From positions 48,836,768 through 48,900,767 of the forward strand of contig CM043944.1 of assembly GCA_014529385.2 (NCBI GenBank): a DNA stretch of 64,000 bases, written 5' to 3'. Source of the stretch: Adiantum capillus-veneris. Taxonomy: Eukaryota > Streptophyta > Polypodiopsida > Polypodiales > Pteridaceae. The position numbers were made by a program, and so were the translations under genes. The first letter of the stretch is position 1; each line of letters opens with the position of its first letter. A model generated the notes under the pieces. It was not told the origin of the DNA and did no database searches. It saw only the letters and a list, made by a program, of their open reading frames with translations. Shown here piece by piece: positions 45,014 through 56,022 of the stretch.

Positions 45014-46848
45014 TTGAGGATATTGACAAAAACGGCGTTAAAACAACTTATGATGGCTAGTACAAGCAAACAATCTAGGAAGAAAACCTTGTCGCAACAG
45101 AGACCCACTGATACGTTTGGAAGTTCTATGGAGGAAAATGCAAAAAATTCAATCCATGGCTTCATAGATCTGTCCTCCAATGATCATAGTGATGAGAGTT
45201 ACAAAGTTTCTCTGGAGTCCTCGTCAACATTTGACTCCGGCTTTGGCTCTGACTCGGAGTCTTTTAGCCAACATAAAGAATATGTGAAAGAAAAGAAGAA
45301 GGCCAACACTCAGGTGCTCATCCATCAAATCACTAGGCCTCCTTCCTCCAAAAATATAACCAAATTCACTTTGAACTTCTATCTGTAGCAGCCTCATCCT
45401 TCAATAAGTTTTTTCAAGAGACCATCTACAAACGCTAGGTCTGATAGCATTAGTAGAGACCGATCTCCCTACTGATATTCCCATGGATATGGTACATGAG
45501 GTTCTCAAGCTTTTCCCAAAAGTAAGAGGCCACACACTGACGGCTACACACATTGGTCATGCTTTGGGAATAACAAAATTTCGTTTAGTAAAACCGGCTA
45601 TAAGAACCTACTCACAACTTTTGAAAGATGCAACCATTCAAGCATGCCAGGAGCTACTTAGTGCTGGTCACGTTGACTATGCAAGGGAAAAAAAGCTATG
45701 GGTCATTTTCAAGTATTACTTTGCAAGGGTAGATGTGATGTTCCTATTATGTTCTCTCACTGTGATGGCCTATATTGCCTTATCAACACCATCCTATGTG
45801 GCTTTCATCAAATTATATTCACCTCCTTACAGTCCCAAGCAAAATGATTCAGAGCTCATGTGCAATCTGTGCAGTCTAGCTTTTAGTGCTTTGCAACTCC
45901 TATGTTGGCCTGGGTCATTAACATACACGTTAGCCCCATGGATGTGGATACGGATATGAGGCGTAAAACACTCTCAGGTAAAATAAAAATCTAGAACAGA
46001 CAATGGATCTACCTAGGAAAATGAAGAAAAAGAGGGCAAGAGTGGTGAAGAACACAATAGAATCTCTAATATCACTACATGTATCTAAAAGCTAGCAGCT
46101 TCAGGTGAAGCACCCTGTTTGAAGTTCCTCTTGCTACTTGTTTGGTGGTATGCTTAGGTGCTTCAAATCACACTATGCATGTCATAGATGTGGCTTCTAC
46201 AGTGTGTGTCCCTCTCTCTACTGCTACCATTTTCACTCCTACCACAGTGACTAGCTCCCAAGCCCCGGTTGGAGTTGCTTCTTCTCCTATGCCTAGCCCT
46301 ATTGCAGCCACGCCACCCGTCTCTACTCCACTAGAGAGGCATGCTCCAGTCCACTACGAGAAGTTGCACCACCAGCAGTGCTACTTGCCAGCCCTCTCCC
46401 ACCTGACACTACTACGAGATCTTCCACAGTTTCGGACTCTACGTCACTTTTTTGCCTATCTGAGGATATATTGCAGGAGTCCAGGCATGCCATTGCTACC
46501 GTTGAGCTTGGGGTAGAGCTGTTGGAAGCTACACACCAATGTCACGCATCTACTTATGCAGCTATGGAGGGATCTCTGCGAGTCACTGAGAGCGCCATCG
46601 CCAATTGGGATGCTACTATTTTCTCACTTCAGCAAGCCTTGAAGTTAAAGTCCCAAATGAGTAATGACCTTCAAGCTCATTTACAAGGATTTAGAGAAAT
46701 GCTTCTACATGAATATGGCTACCCAGCCTACGATGATGGGCGTGGGGTATGGATGGACTGGATCAGGTACACCAGTGTAAAATGCAGTAACAGATCCTTC
46801 TCAAAAATTTATGGGACTCTACACATAGCCTCTAGTTCAATACTATAG
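45014..46848 (+). pseudogene. Extra coding remnants between integrase and 3' LTR of element C
   Basis: Three or four open pieces in different frames: 45014-45388 (Lys-rich start, then Ser/Asp/Glu-rich, GFGSDSESFSQHKEYVKEKK), 45483-45959 (KVRGHTLTATHIGHALGITK, then a hydrophobic run VDVMFLLCSLTVMAYIAL), and 46378-46848 (HASTYAAMEGSLRVTESAIA, LKLKSQMSNDLQAHLQGFRE, possible coiled coil). I do not recognise a family. The position matches that of the extra or env-like ORFs of some plant gypsy elements, but identity is unproven. It could also be captured host or other element sequence. Confidence 0.4.
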
Positions 46849-47239
46849 TCAACAATATTCTTAGGAATTTTAGTCGTCATCATTACCTCATATGAAGAAC
46901 GTTCCTTGATGAGATGGTATTGTTGGTGCACACTGCCATGGCTGTGTTACTTGACGTCCTCAGTACACTACAAGATAGGTGCTACCCTTTGCCCATTAGT
47001 AGCAGGTGGATGCCCCCTTCCCAGACGACCCAGTTACAGAAAGGAGAGCCCACATACAGCAGGGTTCCACCATTGATTTGATGGCTCCACCTCCACAGAC
47101 TGATGCTTCGGGTCGTGTGGAAACTCATATTTCTCTTGGGTGAGTGCATGGCAATTTTTTCACCATGGCAGTGTAGTGCAGCAATGGTTTATTTTGCAAT
47201 CTTACAATCTTTTAGCAGTTTCAGTTGTTTCTCTCACTG

Positions 47240-47244
47240 AGACG
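47240..47244. other. Target-site duplication of element D, left copy
   Basis: AGACG, repeated exactly at 52420-52424. Confidence 0.85.
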
Positions 47245-47471
47245 TGTTGGAATTAGGGTTGCAGAGAAACACACACAGCTTGGACAAGACAAAGGAAGCT
47301 CAAGGCACACAATAGAGAGTGTATTACTTAGTGTGCAATGGAAAGATGGATAGCCCTAGAGTGATGGGCGTATATACAATGCACGCGGGAAAAAAACTCC
47401 TAAAGAGGGAAAAGATGCCCCAACGGTCCTAGTGTGTTCACACACATCAGTACCACATGTATATGGTAACA
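47245..47471 (-). repeat. 3' LTR of element D
   Basis: TGTTGGAATTAGGGTTGCAG ... GGTAACA. It differs from the other LTR by about 15 substitutions and a small deletion near 47440. The minus-strand purine tract CTAGGGGGGATT adjoins at 47472-47483. Confidence 0.9.
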
Positions 47472-47546
47472 AATCCCCCCTAGAGTGATGCGGTAAATGA
47501 GAGCTGGCACATGAGTAAAGGGAAGTGCCATGCCCTAAGGGCATGA

Positions 47547-48302
47547 TCAGTCCACAAAGGGGAGTAAGCCCAAAGCTTTGCGGAAAGCTTCAAGCTTCTC
47601 ACGAGACAATGCCTTTGTGAAAAGATCTGCAAGGTTGTCCTGTGTTGGCACATAATCCAAGCTGATCTCTTCTGCTGAGAGCCTCTCCCTAACATAGTGG
47701 TAATGCACCTCAATGTGCTTTGTGCGAGCATGAAAAATTGGCTTCCTCGAAACTACGAATGCGCTCTGAATGTCAGTGTAGATAGTGTTCGCAATGTCCT
47801 GTCCAACACCCAAATCAGCCATAAGGCATCTGAGCCATACACACTCAACCATAGCTGTGAAGACTGCCCTTTACTCAGCCTCACAACTCGAAGTGGCCAC
47901 AGTAGGTTGCTTCTTGATCAACCATGATATACATGAACTGCGAAGCATGAAACAAAAACCACTTGTGGACACTCGCGTGTCAAAACAACCAGTCCAATCT
48001 GAGTCCGAAAAAGCATGTAAGTCTGGCGGCAATGATCCCCCCTTGGGATAAAACAAGCCAAGATGTAAAGTGCCACTAAGGTAGCGGAAAATCCTCTTGA
48101 CAGTCTGCCAATGCTTAGACCGTGGGCTATGCATAAATCTGCTGACGTGTGAGACTGCAAATTGAATATCAAGCCTCGTGTTGCATACATAAATGAGGCA
48201 GCCAACAACAGTTTGGTAAAGAGTGACATCGGCAGGATTGCCAGCATCATGTAGACTCAATTTCCATGGGAGTGGCAATAGGTTTGCAATCCTCAAGTCC
48301 AA
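47547..48302 (-). pseudogene. Element D RT C-terminus and RNase H
   Basis: On the minus strand: TLYQTVVGCLIYVCNTRLDI, FAVSHVSRFMHSPRSKHWQT, then RNase H with FSDSDWTGCFDTRVSTSGFC (Asp) and SSCEAE (Glu). After a stop comes YTDIQSAFVVSRKPIFHART, KHIEVHYHYVRE and DNLADLFTKALS, the standard copia C-terminus. Ends at 47547. A TAA after SSCEAE at about 47871 splits it. Confidence 0.85.
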
Positions 48303-48369
48303 ACTTACATAGCAATGTCTCTATGTAACTTTTCTGACACAAGGAAATACCACCATCACATTGCTTAAA

Positions 48370-49215
48370 CTATATACCCAAGTAATGATGCAACACCCCC
48401 AAATCTTTCATCTTGAAAGTAGCATTCAAATCAGTCTTAAATTCAGCAATATGTATCTCTTTTGGTCCAGTGATCAGCAAATCATCGACATAAAGAACCA
48501 CAATGAGAAGTACCTCACCCTCACGCTTTACGTACAATGTGCTTTCTGTTGGACTGTTACGAAAGCCTTGTTTAACCAAATGAGTGTCAGCTTTGTCATA
48601 CCAAGCACGAGAAGATTGCTTCAACCCATACAAAGATTTCTTACATCTGCACACTTTGTCCTCTTGTCCTTTTATGACAAAACCGCAAGGTTGCGTTACA
48701 TAAACTTCCTCAAATATATCACCATTCAAGAAAGCAGTAACAATGTCTGATTGATGTACATCCCAACCAGAATGAGCTGCCAATGCACATAGAAAATGCA
48801 CAGTACTCATACGACAAGTGGGAGCAAAAGTCTCTTCAGAATATATACCTTTTTGTTGTGCATAACCCTTTGCAGCAAGTCAGGCCTTATGGCGATCGAT
48901 CTCACCATCCGGCTTGCGTTTCAACTTGTAAACCCACTTCGTACCAATGGCCTTTTTTCCAGGAGGCAAATCACATAAAGTCCATGTGTCATGTTCTATA
49001 AGTGCATCATATTTTGATTGCATGGCAGTCATCCAATTTTCTGAATTCTGTGCTTCATTAAAATACAAAGGCTCCTCAACATCATGTAAACTAGACACAT
49101 CCAAAGCATAACAATCTGATGCATAAGATGCATGGCGATAGCCTGAACGAGTATGACTAGACAAAGGTGCATCCAATTTATTGTCACGCAAAGTGTGCAC
49201 CAGCCATTTTGGCAT
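48370..49215 (-). pseudogene. Element D reverse transcriptase
   Basis: Minus strand: WTLCDLPPGKKAIGTKWVYK, a stop, LAAKGYAQQKGI in frame after it, then HQSDIVTAFLNGDIFEEVYV, KSLYGLKQSSRAWYDK, and the catalytic box VVLYVDDLLITG. It ends with FKMKDLGVLHHYLGI at a stop. The motifs are all present, so decay is mainly by nonsense changes. Confidence 0.87.
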
Positions 49216-49434
49216 ACCTCTAGCCTTCTCATTTTCAGCCCTTTCCTCATCAAGTACATCATGTACATCTGCATCAGTAATAGGCTAATCTGTAACATTT
49301 TTGAAAACCCCCATAGGCTGTACATTTGCCTCATTGGAACTTACATTCGTATTTCCACCACTGAAAAGAGGAAACAAACTGTCATAAATGTCCTGTGAGC
49401 TTACATTACTGTCTCTAGTACATGACAGCAAGGG

Positions 49435-50115
49435 CTAAATAGAATCTTCCACAAACACTACATCTCGTGAAACTAGAATTCGTTTTGTTTGCGGATGATA
49501 CAACCTGTAACCTTTGCTTTCATCACTATAACCAACAAAAATACATTTGACAGCCTTATCATCCAATTTTCTGCGTTGTGTTTGTGGCACCAAAGCATAT
49601 GCCAAATAGCCAAAAACACGCATGTGCTCAATAGAAGGCTTTCTATCATGCCATGCTTTATATGGAGTAATAGACTGCAAAGCTTTCGTAGGACACCTGT
49701 TAAGTACATAAGTGGCACACATGATGGCCTCAAGCCAAAAAGAATGCGGCAAAGCTTGACTTTTGACCATACATCGTGCCATTTCCGTAAGTGACCTGTT
49801 TTTCCTCTCAGCAACACCATTTTGTTGAGGTGTCTAAGGAATTGTACATTGGTGTTTTATCCCACGACTAGCCAGAAATGCATTCAATTCATGAGACATA
49901 TACTCCCCCGGTCGATCGGAACGGAGGGTGCCCATAGTACATTTCGAGACATTTTCAGCCATAGCCAAAAATTGTTTGAAGCACATAAAAACTTCGGACT
50001 TCGCTTTAAGCAGAAATACCCATGCATGCCTGGAGTAACCATCAATGAAAGTCACGAAGTACAAGTAATTGCCCAAGGATGGAGTTTGCATTGGTCCACA
50101 AACATCATTATGCAC
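49435..50115 (-). pseudogene. Element D integrase
   Basis: Minus strand: HNDVCGPMQTPSLGNYLYFV, FIDGYSRHAWVFLLKAK, TLRSDRPGEYMSHEL (second Asp; the usual Asn-Gly is changed), then after a stop TPQQNGVAERKNRSLTEMAR with the catalytic Glu. The C-terminal part has FGYLAYALVPQTQRRKLDDK and CIFVGYSDESKGYRLY. The HHCC part is just upstream (AKLWHARFGHLNFSSL, near 50300). Confidence 0.87.
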
Positions 50116-50353
50116 AAGCTACAACCTGCATGTGGCCCGAACTGAACCATCCTGGAAACTTAGAATGCTGCATCTTACCCAAAATATAGCCTTCACAAAC
50201 ATGTTTAACAGGTGCTTCAAGAGGCGGCAAAGAAGCAACCATATCAGATTTCTGCAAACGCAGCAAACTGGAAAAATTCAGATGACCAAAACGTGCATGC
50301 CAAAGTTTTGCATCTGAAATAGCCCTTGAATCTGCAACAGCATTTGCAAAATT

Positions 50354-50770
50354 TTATCCACACTTGTCATACAAAGTGAGCTTATACAGCCCACGGCACA
50401 AAAGGCAAGATGCAACAATTTCATCACCAAAAATTGAGATCATGAACTGTACATCTGTCATCCAACATCTGTCATCCACAAATTTTATTACAAGTCCAAG
50501 TCTAGCAAGTGCGGATACAGACAAGAGATTCTTCTTGATCCCAGGTACATAAAGTGCATCAAAAAGTGTCAAAGAACTGCCATTAGCAGCAGTTAGCACA
50601 ATCTTTCCAACTCCCTGAACTGGATAAGAGGCATTGTTGGCACAAGTGACTGAATTCTCATGAGGGACAGACTCGAGAGAGGTAAACAATTCACGATGTG
50701 AGGTAATGTGCTTTGTAGCACCATTGTCAAAATACCACACATGTGAATCTAGAGCACAACTGACAAGCAT
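50354..50770 (-). pseudogene. Element D protease
   Basis: Minus strand: HVWYFDNGATKHITSHRELF. The active-site triad is DNG rather than DSG. It continues with GVGKIVLTAANGSSLTLFDA and LYVPGIKKNLLSVSALARLG, typical copia protease sequence. It is in a different frame from gag, so either a frameshift or a natural gag-pol shift lies near 50760. Confidence 0.82.
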
Positions 50771-51837
50771 GCATCATGGACAACAGGATTGTAAGTGCAC
50801 TCAGCGCTAAAAGCCCATTCTACATCAACATCAGCATTACAATCTCCTTTCACATAAGACTCAACAACAGCTGCATTTGTAGTGGAACCAGCATTTGCAG
50901 TGGAACCACCCTCTTTCTTCTTAGCCTCTTTGGCCTTCAACTTAGGACATGACTTGATCAAGTGATCATTAGCTTTACAATAATGGCAACGCATCTTCCT
51001 TTTTTCCTTATCAGCAGAATTTCTAGAAGAATTGCTACCAGTAGAAGCAATAGGAACATTATTTTTGCCACTCGTAGCAGCAGAACCATAAGAAGTGGCT
51101 GCATTGTTGTTACCACCCTTTCTTTGAGAGGCAGTAAAAGCCTATTCAACTGCACGCTGCCTAGTCCTATTTTTTCTGGAAAGTGACTCTTGCAACAGCA
51201 ATGTGCATAATGCATCAAACTTGACAACTTCAGGATTTCCTTGGGTCATCAGTCTCCAAGTACTAGCAAAAGTCTGGTAGGAATCTGGTAAGGCATCAAG
51301 AACAGTTTGCATAAGGGAACTCTCTGAAATGACTTCACCTACAGAAATAAGTTGCTCATTGATATCCTTGACACTAGCAAGGAAAGTGTCCATATCATCT
51401 TCCTCATGCATAATCTTCCACTCCAGCTCTTTACGCATCAAAGCAATTTTAGCCTCATTGTGACTTGCATAAAGACCTGCTAGAATGTCCCAAGCCTGTT
51501 TTGCAGATTTTGCTGAACGGATGTGAGGAACAATGGTACGCTTCACAGACAACGCAATCAATGCATGAGCCTACGCATCCTTTACATCCCAACGAGCTTG
51601 TTCTGCCGTAGGCAAAACAACTCTAGCAGCAGCAATTCTTGCAGGACCTGCAACATCCTCAACATCGCCTACATCCTCAGAACCAGGACGTACATCAATG
51701 CCCTGCACAATGTTCTAGACGCCCTTTGACACAAGAACATGTTGCATCATATAAGCCCACATAGGGTAGTTGTCCCCATCCAACCTGTCCTCAACAGCAA
51801 ACATCTTGAACACATCTGTGTTGTTGTTGTCAGCCAT
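50749..51837 (-). pseudogene. Element D gag
   Basis: Minus strand from ATG 51837 (MADNNNTDVFKMFAVEDRLD) with the copia Gag start LDGDNYPMWAYMMQHVL. Two internal stops follow (at about 51715 and 51562). The UBN2-like core has SAKSAKQAWDILAGLYASHN and DALPDSYQTFASTWRLMTQG. Zinc knuckle CHYCKANDHLIKSC lies near 50985. The frame is otherwise constant to 50749. Confidence 0.82.
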
Positions 51838-52186
51838 GGTAAATGATGCACCTGATGTGAAAACTGCCCGAAAATAGGAGAAAGGGAGCGGGAACAACAC
51901 GTACAATATAGCACAAACCGTAGAAGACTATAAGGCACCTGTTATACAGAAAATGGCACTGACAAAAATTCTGCACAAAATGACGAAATAGCTTGTGCAG
52001 TACTGCCTGTAGTGGAAACGGAGGCCGAAATGAGCCCAAATCAAAAATCTGAGCAGACCAATGTCTATGAGCTCTCCCGAAATATTTGTCGACCTGCGAA
52101 CACTCGCCAAAGCTCACTAAAATCGAAGAAAGTGTGCACACGTGTGCTGGAGAAGTTGGCGACTAAGCCCGGGAGGACGCAACCTC

Positions 52187-52197
52187 CTCTGATACCA
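52187..52197 (-). promoter_or_regulatory. Primer-binding site of element D (initiator tRNA-Met)
   Basis: Minus strand TGGTATCAGAG, two bases inside the 5' LTR end. It is the standard copia site. Confidence 0.88.
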
Positions 52198-52199
52198 AT

Positions 52200-52419
52200 T
52201 GTTGGAATTAGGGTTGCAGAGAAACACACACAGCTTGGAGAAGATGAAGGAAGCTCAAGGCACACAATAGAGATTGTATTACTTAGTGTGCAATGGAAAG
52301 ATGGATAGTCCTAGAGTTATGGGCGTATATACAACGCACGGGGGGAAAAAACCTCCTAAAGAGGGAAAAAATGCCCTGGCGGTGTTCACACACATCACTA
52401 CCACATGTATATGGTAACA
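52200..52419 (-). repeat. 5' LTR of element D
   Basis: 220 bp, co-linear with 47245-47471, followed by AGACG. Confidence 0.9.
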
Positions 52420-52449
52420 AGACGGTGAGTGGTTTTGTGGTGGGCAACC

Positions 52450-53016
52450 TGTAGCAGGGCTACAATTTCACTAGCACGGATAGGAAGTTAGTCTCAATTG
52501 GTCAGGTTCCACACTAGAGGGACTCTCTTGCCCTGTCTGTGACACATGGTAGGGATACAGGTGGTGGTCCAGTCGGCACCGTGGCCAACGCACCACCACC
52601 ACATTTCAGAGATAGGCTTACCTGGATTAGATATTGGTGAGCTATTGGTGGCTCTTTATGGTTGTATATATCCGTAGCTGTTGGGTTTTATGTATGATCT
52701 ACTTTTGTGTGGTCAATTATTTAGAGTCTCTCATCAGAGTTGTACACAGCATGTCTGCACCGTCCCTGCACACAGTTGAGCCTTGACACCCCCATTGTAC
52801 CTATGAGATCTAGGTTGGAGTGGAGAGTGATGCCTTGCCAGAGTCTGTATCGGTTTCTTTGAGTTTATTGATGTTCGTGTTGTTCATGATCTTTAGAGTT
52901 GTGTTGTTGCTCTGTTGTTCTTATCTTCTGTGTTTTGGTTATGTGGAGTGACACATCACGCACATTGCACTGAGGAGCACCCACTATAGAGGGCACGACA
53001 CATTATCTGTGCTACA
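52450..53016 (+). repeat. Right LTR of element C
   Basis: TGTAGCAGGGCTACAATTTC ... GTGCTACA followed by CTTGT. The 25 bases before it (52425-52449, GTGAGTGG...GGTGGGCAACC) hold a weak purine tract. Confidence 0.92.
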
Positions 53017-53021
53017 CTTGT

Positions 53022-54022
53022 GTTTTCTAGTGTGTACAGGACCACATTCCAGTAGTTGGGACTTTGAACTTCATGCAATGTTTGTCTAGTTCATTCTTTG
53101 AATTGAGCATGATCATCAAGACAAACAGGTGTTTCTTGTCCATTATCATTGCCTCTTGTCTTTTCTAGCATCTATGTTTGTCTTGTTTAACTATGATTGG
53201 TAGCACAATATTCATCACATTTTCTTAGTATTATGTCATAGTCCCTTGTCTAGGTTTATGAATCAAGAAGTCTAGTTAATCTAGTTTGACCAAGATAGAC
53301 ATTAGAGCTCTTTTCTTAATACCATGGGAAATGCTTTCCTAATTGTCAATGGTTACTTAGGTTCTTAATTCGATATTATGAAGCATTGTGTGCAATATAC
53401 TAGTGCCTTCTAGTGGGCTTCATCCCTCTTGACATTTCGCTTAAGTATTATAAAGGAGGTTTACTGTTGTGATGAGCCTGGGGAGGGTAACATTGTCAAT
53501 ATGACCCCCCACAGTTACAAAATTGAACTGCGCAAACCAAAAAAAAATCAAAAGTGTCAAAAATGTGAAATCTTAAGCTGGAAGAGAAATCCTAGCTTGA
53601 TTTGGTACTTCACTCACATGTATCGCCTATGGTACTAGAGCCCTAGAGGTTCCCACTGTGGGCGCTTTTTCTTGAGAAGCAAAAAGCCCAAGGCATACAA
53701 AATAAGCACACATGTCAAAAATTGAATCAATGTAAAAAACACTTTGGGGGGTCAAAGGGAGTAATTCAAGCGATGATTTCCGCAATTCCTTTTATCGTAG
53801 ATTAACTACAAGGTCTTCTACGTATAGCCTCTAGTCAGCCCTCGCACATGAAATACTTTGCTCTCGCTATTAAACAGCTGAATTGACCAAAGACAATTGA
53901 GAAAGCTTGTCCATGGTATTAATAGTTGACCTCTAGTCCCTCTCAACTGTTAAATTAGCGACCCTAGACTTGTTTATTTTTATACCTTTACAAGTGCTTA
54001 TGCGTTTGATTATATTATAGTT
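53022..54022. other. Unassigned A+T-rich host flank between elements C and E
   Basis: About 1 kb with no open frame beyond 69 codons, no recognised repeat and no RNA gene. Confidence 0.4.
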
Positions 54023-54027
54023 TAATG
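54023..54027. other. Target-site duplication of element E, left copy
   Basis: TAATG, repeated exactly at 62195-62199. Confidence 0.85.
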
Positions 54028-54245
54028 TGTTGGGATTAAAGCCTAAGTGGCCTCTTATACGGATATGGCCGGCCGACCGTCTAACTCGCTTATCACTAAC
54101 TCTTTGTATATACTCACTTATACTTGTGTGAATAATAAGGTTTTGGGGATAACCCTTCAAAGAATTCTCTGCGTACTGTGTAAGGTCTCTGTCTGTGTAT
54201 CTCTCTGTGTGCGTGAGTCGATCTAAGCTCCACTCCGCGGCTTCA
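54028..54245 (+). repeat. Left LTR of element E
   Basis: TGTTGGGATTAAAGCC ... GGCTTCA. It differs from the right LTR at about 15 positions by eye. Confidence 0.92.
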
Positions 54246-54247
54246 AT

Positions 54248-54259
54248 TGGTATCAGAGC
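54248..54259 (+). promoter_or_regulatory. Primer-binding site of element E (initiator tRNA-Met)
   Basis: TGGTATCAGAGC, two bases after the LTR end. Confidence 0.92.
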
Positions 54260-55289
54260 AAGGTTCAGTGCGGGTTTGTGTAATCGTGCGCGCACACTTT
54301 TCAGGTAGGTTCTGTATCCAGAGCTTGGACATTCACACGCGGAGTTCCAGGAGTATTTCCAGCAGGTGACCTGCGGTTTTACCCCCTTTTGAAGCTGTTT
54401 ATACCCTCAAAATTTTGTTCTAAGCACTACATCAAAAGATAGATTTCAGCCACCGCAAAGAAACCCGTCTTGTGTAGATTGGCAAGCAGGAGTTGGTCGG
54501 CATCGATATACATCACTCATTAGTCTTCAAAGCAACATCTATAGACCAGGTACACATATATATTATCAGATATATATATATTGCAGTCTGCATTGCTACT
54601 TCTTGTGCTTGCCAGGTTCCAGGGGAGGTGTGGCCATACGACGACTTGACACCACTCGCATGTATTGCAGATTGATGTAATGTGATTGTGGGTGTGCTAG
54701 TTGTGAGTCACGCTAGCAGACAGACCGCCACAGCGGTCATAGGACAGTGATTGGTCTATTCTAGGATGTATGCTAGTTCTTGGCAGTTTCTAAGCCATCT
54801 GAGAGGGTGGTGTGTGAGGTTTTTTGAAGAGAAGCACTGGGGGTTGGGTTACCTAGTGTGAGGTGGATTAGGTTGTTGGAGTTCCCCTCTACATGCATCC
54901 TCTTCAACGAATTTTATCCCATAGGATGTATGACTTTGTGTAGACACTTGATTGCATCTTATGCGTCAGGCCGTTGAGGCATTGTTCAGGGTTCAATCTT
55001 GAGACAGATACAGGTTTTGTGATCACCCAGACACAAGACAGTGTATGCTTACAAGATAGCATATTACAAAGATTTCGAGATTTGTCACTGGTCAGCTATT
55101 TATGGTTGTTTTTGAGCTATCTTTTGGTTTCCAGAGCTCAGTTTACAAGGGAGACTCTGTCTCAAAATACTGACAGTTCTTGAGGAGAGGTGTTCAGCTT
55201 GTTGTTTACAGCTTGTTTATTGTGTACATAGGCCAGTTTACTGGGGAAACTCTGGCGGATTTTTTCCAGAAGTAAACAGTTTGGCAGAT
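54260..55289 (+). other. Untranslated leader of element E
   Basis: About 1 kb without a supported gene. Short open frames have no motif. Confidence 0.5.
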
Positions 55290-55956
55290 ATGGCATCTTC
55301 TCAAAGTGAGACTCTTTACAACATAAAGAAGCTGGATGGCACAAACTTTCCATTCTGGAAGAAGCAGATTTGGTAGGTTTTGGTGTAGAAAAAAACAAGT
55401 AAAGCCACTGAATCTCATAGGGGAGAGACCAGAAGATATGGCTGAAGATGAGCGGGAAGAGCTTGACGAGTTAGCTTGTTCCAAAATCATGCTGACACTG
55501 GCAGAAAATGTTTACTTCAACGTAGCAGAAGAGACTACAGCATATGGCATATGGCAAAAGCTATGTGGTATGTACGAGAAACAAAGTGCTGCTTCTCAGA
55601 TTTACCCGCTCAAGAAATTGGTGGATTTGAAGATGAAGGAAGTGACAGCCATGTCAAATCATCTCAATGAATTTCACACAATTTTCAACCAGTTAACAGC
55701 AGAGGAGATAGTCTTTTCAGATTCAGTGAAGGCTATGTTTCTCTTAATCACTTTGCCAGACAGTTGGGATACTTTTTGCACAGCGTTAAGTAATTTTGTC
55801 ATGCCAGAAAGTCTTACAAGTGCCAATGTAAAAGGCAGCCTGCTCACAGAGGAAGTGAACAAGAAGAACATTGACAAAGGCAAAGGCAATAGTGATTTGC
55901 TCGTTCGAGGGAGACAACAGTCTAAAGAGAAGAAGGGTAAGAAGGCACGAAACTGA
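55290..55956 (+). pseudogene. Element E gag
   Basis: Copia Gag starting at ATG 55290 (MASSQSETLYNIKKLDGTNF, PFWKKQIW). A stop and frameshift near 55374-55390 move it to the frame open from 55336. The core reads LACSKIMLTLAENVYFNVAE, WQKLCGMYEKQSAASQIYPL, FLLITLPDSWDTFCTALSNF, as in UBN2-type Gag proteins. A TGA at 55954-55956 interrupts it. The same frame continues into the zinc knuckle CYHCGKKGHMKRDC (about 55996-56037). Confidence 0.85.
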
Positions 55957-56022
55957 AGAAAGTCTCATGACTCGAAGTCAAAGGATGACATAGAATGCTA
56001 CCATTGTGGCAAGAAGGGTCAC

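Larger units (their letters stand above)
47245..52419 (-). mobile_element. Ty1/copia LTR retrotransposon D, minus strand, nested in C
   Basis: Short LTRs (47245-47471 and 52200-52419) with TG...CA ends and a perfect 5-bp duplication AGACG. On the minus strand: primer-binding site for initiator tRNA-Met, then gag, protease, integrase, RT, RNase H, the copia order. The coding region has about ten stops or shifts. It lies in the 3' region of element C and so inserted after C. Confidence 0.93.
38430..53016 (+). mobile_element. Ty3/gypsy LTR retrotransposon C, decayed, hosting nested copia D
   Basis: LTRs of 580 and 567 bp (38430-39009 and 52450-53016) with a perfect 5-bp duplication CTTGT. The primer-binding site TGGCACGCCCGGTGGGA follows the left LTR. 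Internal order is leader, gag with zinc knuckle, RT, RNase H, integrase, then about 3.3 kb of extra sequence before the right LTR. Copia element D (47245-52419) is inserted in that extra region. Catalytic residues are lost in both RT and integrase. Confidence 0.92.

Noticed and set aside
45483-45959. Host membrane protein gene
   Set aside because: It lies inside element C between integrase and 3' LTR, has one weak hydrophobic run, and is flanked by similar broken pieces. A retroelement accessory ORF or relic is more likely.
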